From: JBMNRY01 sp050944915
GTDB lineage: Bacteria; Bacillota; Limnochordia; JAAZLZ01
NCBI GenBank assembly: GCA_050944915.1
Contig: JBMNRY010000011.1
Span: 1 to 32,283, forward strand
DNA length: 32,283 nt
Direction: 5' to 3'
Both the position numbers and the translations under genes were made by a program. Shown here in pieces: positions 31,998-32,283 of this stretch (positions are counted from its first letter, which is position 1; the number at the start of each line of letters is the position of its first letter). Under the pieces are notes generated by a model. That model worked only from the letters and a program-made list of their open reading frames with translations. It made no database searches and was not told the DNA's origin.

Positions 31998-32283
31998 ATG
32001 AACAAACAGTCATTGGCACTTTTTCCCCTTCTATTGATGTTTTGGATCGCCATCTCGGGCGCCATGGGTTGGCAGCAGCTCTTGGTAGGAACCCTGCTCG
32101 GAGTGATGACGGTGGTAGTCTGGAGCAGCCTGGATTCTAAACGACCACGGGTCCTCTCCTTTAGGGAGCTGCTGGCTTTAGGCCGCTGCGTCTTATCGAT
32201 TATCTTGGCTGCCGTCGAATCTAATATCGCGGTGGCGAAAACCATACTGTTTTCCAAGCCTAAGTTGAGTCCCGTTGTACTGT
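31998..32283 (+). CDS. mrpE: Mrp-type Na+/H+ antiporter subunit E (partial)
   Basis: The first 95 residues, cut by the window end. Two hydrophobic segments (about 8-45: LFPLLLMFWIAISGAMGW, LLVGTLLGVMTVVVW) are followed by the family signature FRELLALGRCVLSIILAAVESNIAVAK and KPKLSPVVL, which match MnhE/MrpE. Start ATG with AAGGAG nearby, 29 bases after sulP. The remaining Mrp subunits (F, G, B, C, D, A) would be expected to the right. Together with SulP it suggests Na+-coupled anion uptake plus Na+ export, turned down by c-di-AMP. Confidence 0.85.
   Translation, partial: MNKQSLALFPLLLMFWIAISGAMGWQQLLVGTLLGVMTVVVWSSLDSKRPRVLSFRELLALGRCVLSIILAAVESNIAVAKTILFSKPKLSPVVL

Overview
The window looks like a chromosomal segment of a Bacillota (Firmicutes) bacterium that probably has an outer membrane. 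DegS/DegU, ComFA, RecD2, A/G-rich Shine-Dalgarno sites and two Firmicutes-type riboswitches point to Bacillota. A Tad secretin with a signal peptide and a secreted protein ending in a long beta-barrel-like region point to a diderm cell; a Limnochordia-like lineage is my best guess, by inference only. Nearly everything is on the minus strand; only the last two genes (a SulP transporter and a partial antiporter subunit) are on the plus strand. I saw no insertion sequence, tRNA, rRNA or CRISPR array.

Layout, left to right: a partial membrane protein (1-198); comFA, recD2 and a LuxR-type HTH gene (316-4432); a DUF192 gene (4561-4905); a complete Tad/Flp pilus operon read right to left from flp at 15622 to tadC at 5092; degU and degS (15889-17711); a cAMP-type signalling cassette of Crp/Fnr regulator, FecR-domain protein and CHASE2-adenylate cyclase (18092-21214); a four-gene secreted/outer-membrane cluster (21513-26697); ahcY and metK (27074-29545); then sulP and mrpE (30439-end).

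The Tad operon is preceded by a class I cyclic-di-GMP riboswitch, has a terminator-like hairpin between flp and the machinery genes, and encodes a secretin with eleven BON-like repeats and a TadZ with a complete receiver domain. The neighbouring degSU pair could feed into the same locus, and comFA lies just beyond it. In Bacillus comFA follows degSU closely; here the pilus operon lies between them.

The four-gene cluster at 21.5-26.7 kb is the least familiar part: a small secreted beta-rich protein, a signal-peptide protein with a GG-type motif and a glycine-rich hydrophobic tail, a PapD-like periplasmic chaperone, and a 949-residue protein whose N-terminal domain is related to the small protein and whose C-terminal half looks like an outer-membrane barrel. 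It resembles a divergent chaperone-usher system. The plus-strand sulP-mrp operon sits behind a cyclic-di-AMP (ydaO-type) riboswitch with an intrinsic terminator, so two different cyclic dinucleotides and probably cAMP act within 32 kb.
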